A stretch of 64,000 nucleotides of DNA from Flaccisagitta enflata (GCA_965153355.1 OZ231126.1:18600001-18664000), one strand, 5' to 3'. Counted from the stretch's first letter, positions 19,974 to 31,653 are shown. Made by a program: numbers and translations. Notes: a model not told the origin generated them from the sequence alone.

Positions 19974-22392
19974 ATACTCCATTCCGAAATCCCAGGCGGC
20001 GTACCTCATGATCATCGCTGGCGCCATAATGATGGTCATCGGTTTCTTCGGCTGCTTTGGCGCCATTCGTGAGAGTCAATGCTTGTTGATTGGATTCTTC
20101 GTGTTGCTTCTGCTCGTCCTCACTCTCTGCATCGCGATCATCGCCATCGTCTTCGCGAATCCTCACTTGACTGATAGTGTTGCAAAACCGGTAAGGTTAA
20201 AAGACAAGATTGTACAGAGAAATCTAGACTGTATTTTTTCCTTGAAAAGCACATTTAAAGATGGTTCGTAAAGCAATAGTAAACTAGTACTCAAACACTC
20301 GTCACTTTTTCGCCTTTCCCCTCTAAAGATATTTGACAGGATGGTAGCGTCGTATGCTCCGAACAACAATAGCTCACTCGACCTCATCCAAAAGACCCTC
20401 AAATGCTGCGGCGCGGAGGGGCCCGAAGACTTCACAAAGCAATCAAAGGCTGTTCCCGCAACATGCAACGGTAAAATGTCAATACTGAGACTTAATGAAT
20501 TTATCAGATGCCTGAAAACAATTCATTTCTTAAGCAGTGAAAAAGAGCGAGCTATCTGTGACACCGACCTACGCTCTCGATGCGCCACATTTCTCTCCTC
20601 TTTACAAGGGGGTGTATAAAATTGAATCGCTTCCCTCCCCCCTTGATTTTCCTCCCTGCGACACGCGTTACAAAATCAAGGATTGACCCATAAAGCAATA
20701 AAACAGAATATTTTAGGTTTCAATAATGTTAAATCATGTTGTACTATTCAGGTTGTATGATTTAGTACTGCCAAAAATATTTTTTTGCCACATCGAGATA
20801 TTTCTCGATGTGGGCTACCACATAGCCTCGATCGGGTAGTAAGCCGTTGTCGTCCTTGTTTGTGTCAACCCTTAAAAACTTGAAAACCATAACTCAGATG
20901 TTGATGAAACTTGGTCAGTGTTATTTTTAGGGTATTACTAACCTGTTTACCAAATTTAAACAACATTCATAAATATTTAATACCCTTTGCCTTTTTTTTT
21001 TGTAGTAATATTTATTCTTGAACTTGTGCAATTTACATAGGAGAAGAGTAGGAAAGGTTCACCAATCACCAATGTTGTCCAAACTTGTTGTGAAGGGTTA
21101 TTGCATCAATAAAAGCTCCTCTGCAAGATTTCAGATAATTCTGAGTATCAGTTTAAAGGATATTAGGGTATTTTGCTAGTAATAATAATTCCTGGACTAC
21201 TGCAATTTACAATGGGGAAGGGTAGTAATTAGTAAAGGTTCACCAGTGTTGTTCAAACTTGTTGTGAAGGTTCATTGCAGCAATTAAAGCTCCCCTGCAA
21301 GATTTCAGTAAATTCTGAGTATTGGTTAAGAAGATATAAGGGTATTAGTCCAGTAACATTATTTCCTAGACTTGATTTTTTTTTTAAATTTAAAAAAAAA
21401 AAAAAATTTTGAATTTTTTTTTTTTTTTTTTTTTGTGAAAAATTTTGTGGTTATTATTTTTTATTGTTATGCTATCATGGACTTCCAGGTATGCCATCAT
21501 AAGCTTCCAGGTATGCCATCATGGACTTCCAGGTATGCCATTATGGACTTCCAGGTATACCATCATGGACTCCCAGGTCTGATGGAGTAGCGGGGTCTGA
21601 GGGAGTGGCCGGGTCTGAGGGCGTAGCCGGGTCTGATCGAGTAGCTGGGTCTGATCGAGTAGCCGGGTCTGATGGAGCAGCCGGGTCTGATCGAGAAGCT
21701 AGGTCTGATTGAGTAGCCGAGTTTATTTTCACTTAAGTAACCACGATACGGCCTTAATTTTACAGCTTTTTCCATAAACTTTCTTTTTCTCTCTCCCCCC
21801 CCCCCCCTCTTCCCCAAGTCCCCATCTCCTAACTCCTCGATTACACAATTTTGTACAGGCCTGCTATTAACCATTCGCTAGAGCATTGAGATAGGGCTGA
21901 GGATATAACCTATCCATACTCAATATTACTGGTATAACCTGCACTTTTTGCTTTCGCCATGACAGATTACAAGGAAGGTTGCGTCCACGCTTTACATACA
22001 CGACTTGAGAACTCTTTCGAACAATATCCGGTTGAGGTGAGTCGCGTGCAGGGATGACGAAAGAACAAACGTCAGCCCAGTATTGCTGAGACGGACTGAC
22101 CGTCAGGGCGCATAAAGCAAGTTAGAGAACAACATCACATGCGCCGGAGGATAATCTGACTATTCATGAATATATGTTAATTTGGCAAATTCGCCTCAAA
22201 GCGTTAACTTCATTGACGAAAAAGTTGCTTCCATCACAAATTCCCCTATTTCATTTGACTTCCATCATGCAGACTGGAGCTGTTACGGCGGCGATTTTGG
22301 TCATCATCGTTATCGGAATGGTTCTTTCCTTGACACTCTGTTGCGTCATCCGGCAAAGCTATCAGCCGGATCGAGACTTCAAGGTGGTTTAA
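19230..22392 (+). CDS. Tetraspanin, complete, five exons, 235 aa
   Basis: Exons 19230-19409, 19996-20190, 20329-20470, 21966-22036 and 22273-22392 join in phase (0,0,1,0) with GT-AG borders. Exon 1 starts MKGCMSCIKYCFFFFNFLFW: the Cys-rich cytoplasmic start and TM1, then a short EC1. Exon 2 carries TM2 with the family signature GFFGCFGAIRES and TM3. Exon 3 has the EC2 hallmark CCG (KCCGAEGPEDF) and VPATC. Exon 4 supplies the last EC2 cysteine (YKEGC). Exon 5 holds TM4 and a short Cys-containing tail ending RDFKVV. EC2 has four cysteines, enough for two disulphides. Tetraspanins organise membrane microdomains and partner proteins at the plasma membrane or endosomes; the partner here cannot be inferred. 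Intron 1 is a nearly pure pyrimidine tract. Confidence 0.93.
19500..19976 (+). repeat. Polypyrimidine tract and (CT)n run in tetraspanin intron 1
   Basis: Almost 480 bp of T/C on the sense strand: TCTG/TTTC units first, then TTTTTC/TTCTTC units, and a pure (CT)n from about 19890 to 19968. It ends only about 25 bp before the exon 2 acceptor, so it makes up nearly the whole intron. Open frames of F/L/S or K/R/E through it are artefacts. Confidence 0.95.
20935..21725 (+). repeat. Small tandem repeats in tetraspanin intron 3
   Basis: Three arrays. About 21000-21365 is two diverged copies of a ~180 bp unit (shared TTCACCA...TTGTTGTGAAGG and CTGCAAGATTTCAG). About 21475-21575 is four to five copies of a ~22 bp unit CATGGACTTCCAGGTATGCC. 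About 21580-21722 is about eight copies of an 18 bp unit GGTCTGATGGAGTAGCCG. A short hairpin CACATCGAGATATTTCTCGA lies upstream at about 20790. Confidence 0.75.
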
Positions 22393-23464
22393 AAGCGAAG
22401 AATCTCGATACAGAACAATTTGGGCTTAATATGTACATACGATCTGTATAAATTGCCATCTTTCATTAGCTTTTAGCGCACACCATGTACAGCAGATCGC
22501 GACTTTCTTATTGCAACAACATATCTCGTCATTATCATGGAGGCATTGATCAAATCCTTTTCTCTCCCTTTCGCGTTCATACAATGTGATTAAAAATTGT
22601 CCCTCTTTTGTAGCGATTAGCTTCAACACAATCATCCATCAACCTTATTTGCTGCACGCATGCAGAGGCATAGCTCCGTCTGAACAATATTGTCCCGTAC
22701 GATTTTCAAGGCGAGGCCACTTTACTTCTACTTCATAGTGTGCAATAGTTCCACGCTACGTTGGCAAATGTTCACTCTAAGAGGCACAAAGGGGTTGAAT
22801 AAACGTTTGTAATTGCATTCTCTACTTGCATCGACGGGGTTCATTACTGTAGCGAAAAAAATCCTAGTTTTGTTTACCACCCCTTTAACCTGTCTCCCCT
22901 GTCTACGGTCTACATGAAGTAATCCTTTGGGTCTAGGGTGCTCTTTGGGTCTAGGGTGCTCTTCAATCTGACGGAGAAATATCGATTTCCAGGCTGGCTT
23001 TGTTTTTTTTTTGTTCCCTGTGAGTTGAAATAAGTTGCATGTTGGCCCGTCGTGGAAATCCCCATTCACTAACTTTTTTGCTATCTGCCAGTACTCATTT
23101 GCTTATCATCCCATCGTCATTTGTCACAAACAATAAATACAAAACAAAAGTGAATCCCATTTTTGGGTAGATAGTAAATGTTCAATGAAAGATTCTTTTA
23201 GGAATCAGATAGTAGGCCAATCCTGAACACCCAAAATGATATACTAACATGGACCAACTTGACAGGTCTCGTTATTGACGAATTGCTTAAATTCAAAACA
23301 GGATTCCATAAGTCAAATAGCTAATTCTAGAGACTAGATCAAGGAATTATTTTTTACTAAAAATTACATAAAGCGACAAAGCACATACAAAAGTTTTATA
23401 TACATGCAAAATGACTAAAGGTGAGGACAAAACTGTCAGCGCGGTATATCTGGTACATGGAAGG
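22393..23464. other. Convergent intergenic region, tetraspanin to CHMP1
   Basis: Contains the 3' UTRs of two converging genes. A canonical AATAAA on the plus strand at 23132-23137 could be the tetraspanin poly(A) signal, which would give a 3' UTR of about 750 nt. A tandem pair of a 17 bp unit containing CTTTGGGTCTAGGGTGCT lies near 22927-22962. No other gene is seen. Confidence 0.4.
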
Positions 23465-24033
23465 CTAAGTGTTCCGCAGTTGCGCGAGCCGATCGCTGAG
23501 TTCGTCTTGTTGCACAGAAGCTGCTGTAGCCGTTCCTATGGTGCTGGTTTGAGCGCCCGGAAGTTGTTGATTCAAATCGATTCCGGCCTCTTCCGCCATT
23601 TGCTGCATTAAACCATCGACCTAATATGGGAAAATTCGGAAAAAAATGAAATAGTTAGTCAGTGAACAATCATTAAAACTCAGTACGATTAACAACCTCA
23701 ACCATGATGGAAACGAGAAGAAATAAAAGACACACAGTAATAGACAAGATACAGACGAACTCCGCAATAGCGGATGACAAATGACCAACTGATCTTTTTT
23801 GTTATTGGAAGGTTTGTATTGTTGCCGCTTAGGAATATATGAAGAATTGACATGAGCGGACCAAGACCCTGTTACAGCGGGGTGTAACACTGTAATAGCA
23901 GATAAGGTCGACCACACGGCCAAAAAGCAGTCGCTTGCGGGTGGGCAGGGGCAGTCATGCGGGAGGGCAGGGGCTTCAAACCAGTGATCAGGGGCTGCGC
24001 GATGAACTTTCGGACAAAGACACCCTCTTTAAA

Positions 24034-24097
<64 letters not shown>

Positions 24098-24353
24098 ATG
24101 ATCTAACACTTTTGGTAGTACCAAAAGGTAAACTACATTTACTACAACACAATTTAACACTAATTAAACCTAAAATATACTGTTTTATAGCTTTGAGGGG
24201 AAGAAAACCAAAGATTTTGTACCACGAGGCACATGTCATGAGGAAGAAAATCAAAAGGCAGAGGAATAAAATCAGCCGCTCATATACACCCTGCATGCGG
24301 GGGAGGCAGGAGACTTCAAACCAGTGATCAGGGGCTGAGCGATGAACTTTCGA

Positions 24354-24409
<56 letters not shown>

Positions 24410-27140
24410 AAAAGAAAGAGGACATTAAAAAGGCCTAATAAATTTAACTTGCCTGTCCTTGAGGCGTCGTCATCGTCGTTGTTGATTGCATGGCGTCATC
24501 CATACATTCCGTCTGGACATCCAGATTCTCGAATTGGCGTTCAAAGTTGTCCATCAGCCTGCAAATATAATTAGATTAACATAAAACTACAAATATTGAG
24601 GGTCTGTCTCGGGTGGACAACAAACGGCTTCCACCTTGCATCGAACACATCAGTAAGAGGTGGGCCGATATCTAAAACAGACAGCTATCAAATATCTTTT
24701 GTAACTCCCAAAAGCGTTCAGTACGATGTGAGCAATAACGCCAGTACAGAGAGGGCCTCTTAAATAGCATCATTATTTAAATGAAGAACTAAGTTTTGAT
24801 TTTTCTGAAAGCTGATAATCGCAGACATTGAGTGAATATAAAATTGCACACTTAGTGATTTGAAACAAAACTGACGATTAATTTCCCTAATTGCATGAGG
24901 CGCAATAGCTCTGTTGGTACCTAGAATACTGAACTTCAGCAAAATTGCCCTCTTCAGAGTTAGATTCAATTTCGAAGAGGTGTTGGACTTTTTTTCTTGT
25001 TGGTCATTAGTTACAGCTAGAGGACATCTAGTAGAGATACAAAACTATATTCACTCAACGCTCTTGCCCAATAGCTCTCAAAAAAATTTGAGTATGAACT
25101 GCTTCATATAAATAGTGAAGCAGGAAATGACCCTCCATCTGAGGTCATCATCATTGCTCCCACCGTACTGTATTTGGTCTTGGTTTTTAAATGCGTCCTC
25201 GCACTTCTATGCAAGAGGTGCTACATAAGAGGCTGAGCCGGATGTAGCTATCGCGGGGCCCTAGGCTTGAGAGCTAACGCGGGCCCCCCTAGCCCCCCTT
25301 GCTCTACCCTCCCTTCCCCCCCCCCCACCCCTTATCGCCCTCTTTACTAACAGGGAAAAAAGACAAAAAATCTTTCGAAGCATTGAGCTTAATATTTTTT
25401 TTCTTGATTCTCTTCCATTCCTTCTTTTTTCTATTTATCAATTTTTTTTTCTCTCTTTCTTTCCATTTGTTTTCCCTTTTTCCCCTGTTTTCCTTCTCTT
25501 TTTCTCTTCCCGAAGGGTAGGGGCTCTACCGCGGGGCCCCCCTTACCGCGGGGCCTATGGCTTCAGCCTCATGAGCTCTATGGGTGATCCGGCTCAGATA
25601 AGAGGTCATGTTCGACTTGTCCGTCTGTTTCTCGGTTGGCCTGTCGGGTAACGCAGACGTTAGAAATGTGCAAAACGGCTGATTCTGACGTATTTCTTTA
25701 TTCCTATCACCTCTCATGCCTTACCACAATTATTTTCATTTATTCATTCATTAAAACCGTTTTTTCTTGTTGGTCAACAGTTATAGCTAGAGTTACAGAA
25801 CTATTCACTCAAAGCTCTTGCCCGTTAGCTTTCTGAAGTACAGTAGATGTCGTCTAGACTTGGAAAAACGGGGGAATTCCTCACACTTTTTCACAGGAAT
25901 ACAAATTCACTTATGAGGATAATATTTGGAATATAGACTAATAAAAGTATGCTTTATTTCCCATGGGTGTTGGTTGCTATGGAAACACATTTTCATGTAT
26001 TCACGCGAAAGTATCAATATTTGGAGAAGTTTTTTGAGTGAACATTGTTTAAAATAAAATTTGCTACAACTTTCCCACAAAAGGTTCTGTTAGAATATTG
26101 CTCGTTTAGCCGTTGCTAGGGAGCGTAACTATGTTTGACAACACTGTGATGCTCCCTAGCAACTGCCAAACCAGCGATATTCTTACAGAACATACTGTGG
26201 GAAAGTTATAGCAAATTTTATTTTAAACAATGTTCCTTCAAAAAATTCCTCAAAATATTGATACTTCAGCATGAATACATGGAAATGTGTTTCCATAGCA
26301 ACCAACACCCATGGGCGATAAAGCATCCTTTTATTAGTTTATACTTTAAATATCAGTCTCTTAACTTTATTTGTCTTCCTGTAATGAAAACTCCCGTATT
26401 TCTAAGTCTAGACAAGATCTACTGTACCATAGTTGAAGCTACTTCATTTAAATAGTGAATCAGGAAATAACCCTCCATCTGAGGTCATCATTGCTCCCAT
26501 CATACTGTATATGGTCTTCGTTTTTTTATTTTCAGCCTTTTTTCTCCATCCCCTAACCCATTAATTCTATTCTTGTTCATTAAAGCAAAATGTGAATTAC
26601 TTCGAGATCTTTTCCAAGTCCATCGATTTCATAGCGGCCTCCATGCTTTTGACGACGCCCGACATGCTGTTGGTCACTTTCCTGGTCGTTACTGCTTGTT
26701 GCACTCGCTGCGAAACAGCGTCAATTCGCGAAGACATCCTGAGGAAATGGGAAACAATCCAATGAGATTATGCCGTCACCAGTTATCACACAGCTTTTAT
26801 TCTTTGACACTCTTGATCCTCTCACCCGTTTTGTCACACGACAACAATCAACCAACGAACTGACAACGCGTAATTATCAATTCAGATTTATACAAGCCTT
26901 CAAATAATTTCGATCATGAAAAAGCCATCACTTGTAAAAGTTAAGAGCCTGATTTTTCTGTCGAATGGCGTTTTCGGCGTGAATTTTAGCTCCTTCCATG
27001 TTGCCTTTTTGAATGGCTTTTTTCAGTTTGTTTTTTTCGGCGATTTCCTCTTTTTCACATTTTTTTGCCGCCCTTTCCATCTCCTTCGAGGACATCCTCA
27101 GATTAAAAAGATGCTGTTCCATCGAAGGTCCAGCCCCCAT
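23465..27140 (-). CDS. CHMP1: CHMP1, ESCRT-III subunit, complete, four exons, 202 aa
   Basis: Minus-strand exons 27140-26932, 26738-26601, 24558-24453 and 23620-23465 join in phase (2,2,0) to a 202-residue protein. Start MGAGPSMEQHLFNLRMSSKE; the next Met at residue 7 matches the usual CHMP1 start, so the first six residues are an extension or the second ATG is used. The basic helix-1/2 hairpin contains IQKGNMEGAKIHAENAIRQK. Exon 2 encodes VTNSMSGVVKSMEAAMKSMD, exon 3 NFERQFENLDVQ and the TTTMTTPQGQ linker. The C-terminus has the MIT-interacting motif DELSDRLAQLR. Known role: late-acting ESCRT-III component recruiting VPS4, Spastin and similar MIT proteins in endosomal sorting, cytokinesis and nuclear-envelope repair. 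The third intron starts with GC (CAG/GCAAGT). Introns 2 and 3 carry nested MITEs and microsatellites. Confidence 0.95.
23957..24420 (+). repeat. Duplicated 56 bp motif with adjoining (GA)n and (GAAA)n in CHMP1 intron 3
   Basis: A block containing CTTCAAACCAGTGATCAGGG and GCGATGAACTTTCG occurs at about 23957-24012 and again at about 24299-24354. The first copy is followed by (GA)n at about 24032-24093, the second by (GAAA)n at about 24351-24420. A partial family A head (GCGGGTGGGCAGGGGCAG) precedes the first copy. Confidence 0.7.
25188..25830 (+). mobile_element. Family B element, disrupted by a TSD-flanked insertion
   Basis: Host copy of family B. The head hairpin ATGCGTCCTCGCACTTCTAT lies at about 25191. 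The body resumes after the insertion with ATAAGAGGTCATGTTCG and continues with GCAAAACGGCTGATTCTGAC and an ATTCATT run. Uninterrupted copies at 37020 and 37377 show the joined order CTTCTATAAGAGGTCATGTC. Confidence 0.6.
25233..25597 (+). mobile_element. 365 bp MITE with 11 bp TIR and 8 bp target duplication
   Basis: Perfect terminal inverted repeats CTGAGCCGGAT (25233-25243) and ATCCGGCTCAG (25587-25597). It is flanked by the 8 bp direct repeat ATAAGAGG (25225-25232 and 25598-25605). The interior is C-rich then T-rich, with inverted GCGGGGCCC blocks, and non-coding. An 8 bp duplication points to hAT-type mobilisation. The related family B copies carry a single ATAAGAGG at this position. Confidence 0.75.
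25839..26426 (+). mobile_element. Foldback MITE, TA-CAGTAGAT ends
   Basis: Ends are TACAGTAGATGTCGTCTAGA and, reverse complemented, TACAGTAGATCTTGTCTAGA. The two halves are mutually inverted, including the block with GGTTGCTATGGAAACACATT. It interrupts a repeat whose uninterrupted relative is at about 24985-25190 (shared TGTTGGTCA..AGTTA on the left and AGTGAA-CAGGAAATRACCCT on the right), which gives an approximate empty site. Same family as 52055-53246. Confidence 0.8.
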
Positions 27141-28975
27141 TGTCTCGGTTTATTCTACGTAATGTCTCTCCGCACCAGGTAAATGATCAATTTTCTTTCT
27201 CGACCAAGGACTGCCGAGTTCGAGTTCTCCTTTTTGGCTGGGTCACTGAGTCACTATCGCCTGATTTCGAATGGTAAACAAAGCGACGTCATCGAGGGTG
27301 GAGCGCTCATAAATTAAGATTGTTCTGGTACCTTACATCAGGGGGGAAAACAAATAAGTTTGTTGCAAAGCACTAATCAAACACCAACATTGACTGTCAA
27401 TTTATGCAACGCTGGAATTTAGCGAAGAAGATGTTAAACTGATTTGTTGAAATAATCACCAGGAATAACGGCTTCAATGAATGGTCATTTGTTTGAAAAT
27501 TCGGTTAGACTAAGCTTTGAACAGAACCGTTCTAACAAACAACTCAGTATGTAACACTATTCAGCAAAGTTCATACCCCCACGTTTGAGAGAGCAGCATG
27601 GTTCAACGGAAACCAGATAGGTCATCCTTATTTTTTTGTTCACTGGGTAGTTAGGCATATTAACTTTCTGCCATATCTAATTCAGGAATGTTGCTTAAAC
27701 GTTGTCAAGCTGATGGATCACAATTATCACTGTTGAGACACAATGACTGAATACACTCATTTCTTTTTATAAGAACTGGGCATGGAGGGAATATTTGGAT
27801 GTCCGAAATATTTCGGACAAATAATACATTTTTTCTGTTGTTTCGGATTCCCACAAATGATTTCATTATTCCTCCGAATTATCCCGAATGTTTTGGCAAC
27901 TGGCTTAATAACAAGAACCGTACTTAGCGTACTAGCTTCTACTTTAAATGTATCACAATCAACCTTTTAAAACTGTAAAATTGAAATTTTTATAATAAAT
28001 TCACAAAATTTGCGATTAAAATTCAATGCAGACCATGCCTACCCCCATCCACACCTCATGCGCCCTCATCCCCCCCCCCGGCATACTCAATTACAAAAAG
28101 CATAATTTTTTAACGCTAGTTTTCCCACTCCGACTTGTGCTTACGCAGGGCGCGGATGGACCAACAGACGGGCGGACAAAGCCTTTTCAGTCACTAGTCC
28201 GCAACTATTGTTGTAGTGATGCAAATGAGAACAAGTAACTTGGTGTTAGAAAATCATTACGGATGGGCGGTGATATAGAAATGTATTTTTTGTAAGATTT
28301 TCCCGAGCGAAAAAGATAACGCAAGATTTCACCATCCCTTTTCACTAAAAATAACGTAGGTAGTGAAACTTCTGGGTACGCAATTATGGCTTCTGGGTCG
28401 GGTCGGGGCACTGTCTCATTATATATATCTTCTTTACCATACGACTTACGAAAAAAGACGCACTTTTGGATGGTTGATTTTACCTATGAATCAAAGAAAA
28501 ACCTATAAAAATCTTAGGTCATCTGAAAGCTCTTTGAAAGTATTTTCATTTGGCGCTAATCTAGTGTTACTATCTTTTTTCGGTTAGAAATGGCATTAGT
28601 TTGAGTAAAAACATTGCCCATTTCAGTGGCGGATGATGTGGCCCCTCGCTAAACAATAGCATAAGCGACTGGGAAAATTGTAATGATAGTGATAATGATA
28701 TGATTGGTCTGTCGAACGATCAGAGGAACTCAGATTCAATAAAAAATGATTATCACCAGGCCTGAAATTAGTATTTTATCTAAGCGTGCATGCCGGGCAC
28801 GCCCCACAAAATTTTAGCGTGCCCGACAGGAAAAGAGCATGCCCGGAAAATAAGGTAGTTTTACCTTACTTTGTACATTTTCTCCTTCAAATGATAGCTA
28901 ATACTGAAATAACTACAACGTTCTTATTTTTAGTGCGTTTTGATGCCATGTTAAAAAAAAAACTGTTCATATCAA
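27141..28975. other. Intergenic, 5' side of CHMP1
   Basis: The CHMP1 promoter and 5' UTR should lie just right of 27140. The rest (27300-28975) is AT-rich. I see a degenerate family A-like trace at about 28130-28200 and a GC block with inverted GCATGCCGGGCACGC-like pieces at about 28785-28850. No exon is convincing. Confidence 0.45.
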
Positions 28976-29121
28976 CAAGGCCGGATACAAGGCAATCCAA
29001 TTGCGGACGGTTGGGCAGGAGCAGTAATGCAAAAAACCGCTCACAATTTAGATATGTGACCGACGGATGGACGGACCGATGGATGGTTAAGGTGTAGAAT
29101 CGTGTGTCCGCGACTAAAAAT
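28976..29121 (+). mobile_element. Family A element, short subtype
   Basis: A 146 bp copy with CAAGGCCGGATACAAGGCAA, GGACGGTTGGGCAGGAGCAG, a GACGGATGGACGGACC run, and tail GTGTGTCCGCGACTAAAAAT. It shares GGACGGTTGGGCAG and the shorter middle with the copy at 37768, so at least two subtypes exist. Confidence 0.7.
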
Positions 29122-29300
29122 GAGTTAGGCTAAGCTTAATCTGACTTTATTTCTTTGTGCGTCCTCGCATAAGAAGTCATGTCTGTCCCTCAGTTGGTTG
29201 ATCTGTCAGTCTATCACGCAAATGTCAAAACCGCGCAAAACAGCCAATCCTGGCGTCCTTCTTTATTCTTGCAACCTTCCTACTTTCATTCACTTTCATT

Positions 29301-29482
29301 TACAGTTGAACCTCGCTCTAACGGACCCGCAACCAGCGGAATTCCGCCTATAACAGCTGCAAATTTATGGTCCCGTCAAGTTATTTTTTTATTTTCTTTA
29401 TTGGCAACAAAATTCCGCATATAACAGAATAAAATTGTTGGTCCCCTGAAATGCAGTAGAGCTCGAGCGGGGTTTAGCTGTA
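29301..29482 (+). mobile_element. 182 bp pogo/Tigger-like MITE
   Basis: Starts TACAGTTGAACCTCGCTCTA and ends, reverse complemented, TACAGCTAAACCCCGCTCGA. TA at both outer edges and the CAGT..AACC(T/C)CGCTC terminus are typical of pogo/Tigger-type non-autonomous elements. Non-coding. Confidence 0.75.
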
Positions 29483-29744
29483 CTTTCATCATCTTTCATT
29501 CAGTTTCATTCATTTTCATTCATTTCCAATTTTCATCCATACATGCCCGCATTCATCAAAAATATCAAATCGTCCAAAATGTTCATTCATACATTTTTAG
29601 GCCAGGCACACAAATTGACTTTTTCTTCTCAGTTGAAAAAAGAAACATTGATGCATCAAATGAAGTTGAAATTTCACACTTTTAAACGCCTAATGGAAAA
29701 GATAAAGAAAAAGGCCGAGTTAACGCCAATATTTGTCTCGCGAT

Positions 29745-30056
29745 TAAAGAAAGAAAGAAAGAAAGAAAGAAAGAATGAATGAATGAATGAATGAATGAAT
29801 GAATGAATAGATGGATGGATGGATGGATGAATGAATAAATGAATGAATAAAAAATGAACAAACGAATGATAAATTGGTTGAAGGATCGAAAGCGAAGAGG
29901 TAAAAAGAATGCTGAGAACGCTCATTTGCACGATTTTTTTTGGAAAGTATGAGACGACAAAACTAAAAGAGACACACCAAGAGTGGCCAGGCCTGATAAT
30001 CACTTCTGACTGGGTTATTTACAAGTCTAGCAACATTTGTGTTGACATCATTGGAG

Positions 30057-30150
<94 letters not shown>

Positions 30151-30240
30151 CAGACAGAGAGAGACAGAGACGGAGAGAGACATGGAGAGAGACACGGAGA
30201 GAGACACGGAAAGAGACACAGAGAGAGAGAGAGAGAAAGA
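29745..30240 (+). repeat. Microsatellite cluster: (GAAA)n, (GAAT)n, (GATG)n and (GA)n
   Basis: 29747-29775 GAAA units, 29775-29806 GAAT units, 29806-29830 GATG units, then 30058-30135 a pure (GA)n and a degenerate GAGACAGA/GAGACACG run to about 30240. RERERE and SLSLSL open frames here are artefacts. Confidence 0.9.
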
Positions 30241-30374
30241 AAGAAAGAAGCAAGCCTGTCCCCCTGAATGTCCAAGATTATTAGCCGGGGTTCAGTTTTG
30301 TTAAAAAAGAAATGGATTACTTTAATAACGTATCAGTTACTCATTTTGTTTTTAAGGTTTCCTTTCATAAATAA

Positions 30375-30443
30375 CTAAACCTTCTGAAAGTGATCTAAAA
30401 CTGTTTTGGCTCTCTCCTCTGGCGTATACCCGCTATTTCCAGC
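30375..30443 (-). CDS. Candidate last coding exon, 22 codons plus stop, gene unknown
   Basis: On the minus strand an acceptor TTCATTTCAG is followed by a frame ending in TAG (30377-30375), reading AGNSGYTPEERAKTVLDHF and then QKV. The composition is protein-like (helical, charged) and the acceptor is good. I could not identify the family or the preceding exon. It could be a third exon of the large minus-strand gene (a phase-0 join is possible only through a weak donor TCG/GTGTAG at its stop region) or belong to a separate gene. Short length means chance is a real alternative. Confidence 0.3.
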   Translation of the reverse strand, partial: AGNSGYTPEERAKTVLDHFQKV

Positions 30444-30582
30444 CTGAAATGAAGTAGTATTATTGATAAAGCAAAACATTCGGATCTTTCGGCTCCCTTC
30501 GGGGGAGGGACAAAATAATTCCCCTCCCCTCCCTCCAAAGGACATATTGTCCCTTGGAACATGCCTAATAAGAACATGGGTT

Positions 30583-31030
30583 TTTTTTCCTGAGGCTCAG
30601 TGTTCTAATTTTTAAGTCAATTTGAGGCTCAAACTGTTCTTGTGATGTTCTTATTGTATTTTGATTTTCAAGATGTTTATCTCAAACAAATCAAATTATA
30701 TCAAGAATACAGTGTAGATTAAAGTCAGTCATTGCAATTGCAGTCTCATTTTAAGCTTCATAAAACTTAGAGTTCTTAACGGCAATGAAAAAGGATTTGA
30801 TATTTTTTTTTTTCCTGAGGCTCAGTGTTTTAATTTTTAAGTCAATTTGAGGCTCAAACTGTTCTTGTGATGTTCTTATTGTATTTTGATTTTCAAGATG
30901 TTTATCTCAAACAAATCAAATTATATCAAGAATACAGTGTAGATTAACGTCAGTCATTGCAATTGCAGTCTCATTTTAAGCTTCATAAAACTTACAGTAC
31001 TTAACGGCAATGAAAAAGGGTCTGATATTT
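30583..31030 (+). repeat. Recent tandem duplication, unit 225 bp
   Basis: The sequence from CCTGAGGCTCAGTGTT at 30589 recurs at 30814 with only a few differences across the whole unit. Two copies only. The near identity implies a recent duplication. Confidence 0.9.
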
Positions 31031-31653
31031 TTAAATTCTTCTGGTTTTAAGGCTGGCAATGTTCTTATGATTGTTCTTATTTTTTTCCCCATCTGAGCGT
31101 CAATGTTCTTATAAACAAGGTTCTTGGTCAAAGAAATGAGTGTACTCAAAATAATCACCATTTAAACAATGTGTACGGGCACAAAGCCAAAACAGGCAGA
31201 TCCCTTTCACCCCCACTCACTTTAAACTAATAGAAAATTTGTATGCCAATCAAATAATTTCTATCAACAACAGTCTACACTGAGTTTTATAACAGAGTTT
31301 TACCCTTGCCACAAGATCTCTTTTCTAGCTTTAGGAACCAAATCCCAACGTCAACGAGTCGTAACCGCTGGCTTGCTAGCTAAAGGGACTGGATTGCTAG
31401 AACTTATTGAGCCGAATGAGCGCGCGTTCATTCACCCGAGTTCTTTATACAGAACATCGCTCAGCCGCCCAAAAAATTAGTCAATGTTCAGCACAACAAG
31501 ACGAGAAATTGAGAAAAAAACACTTACATTATTTTTTCAAGAACTGAAAGTTACTTTTCACTCATAGCCTCTCGGATTATACCATGTCACGAAAACTATT
31601 ACAAACGCCGATCGGTATAACGCCACTCACCACTCACTTTCATGTTACTTTTT

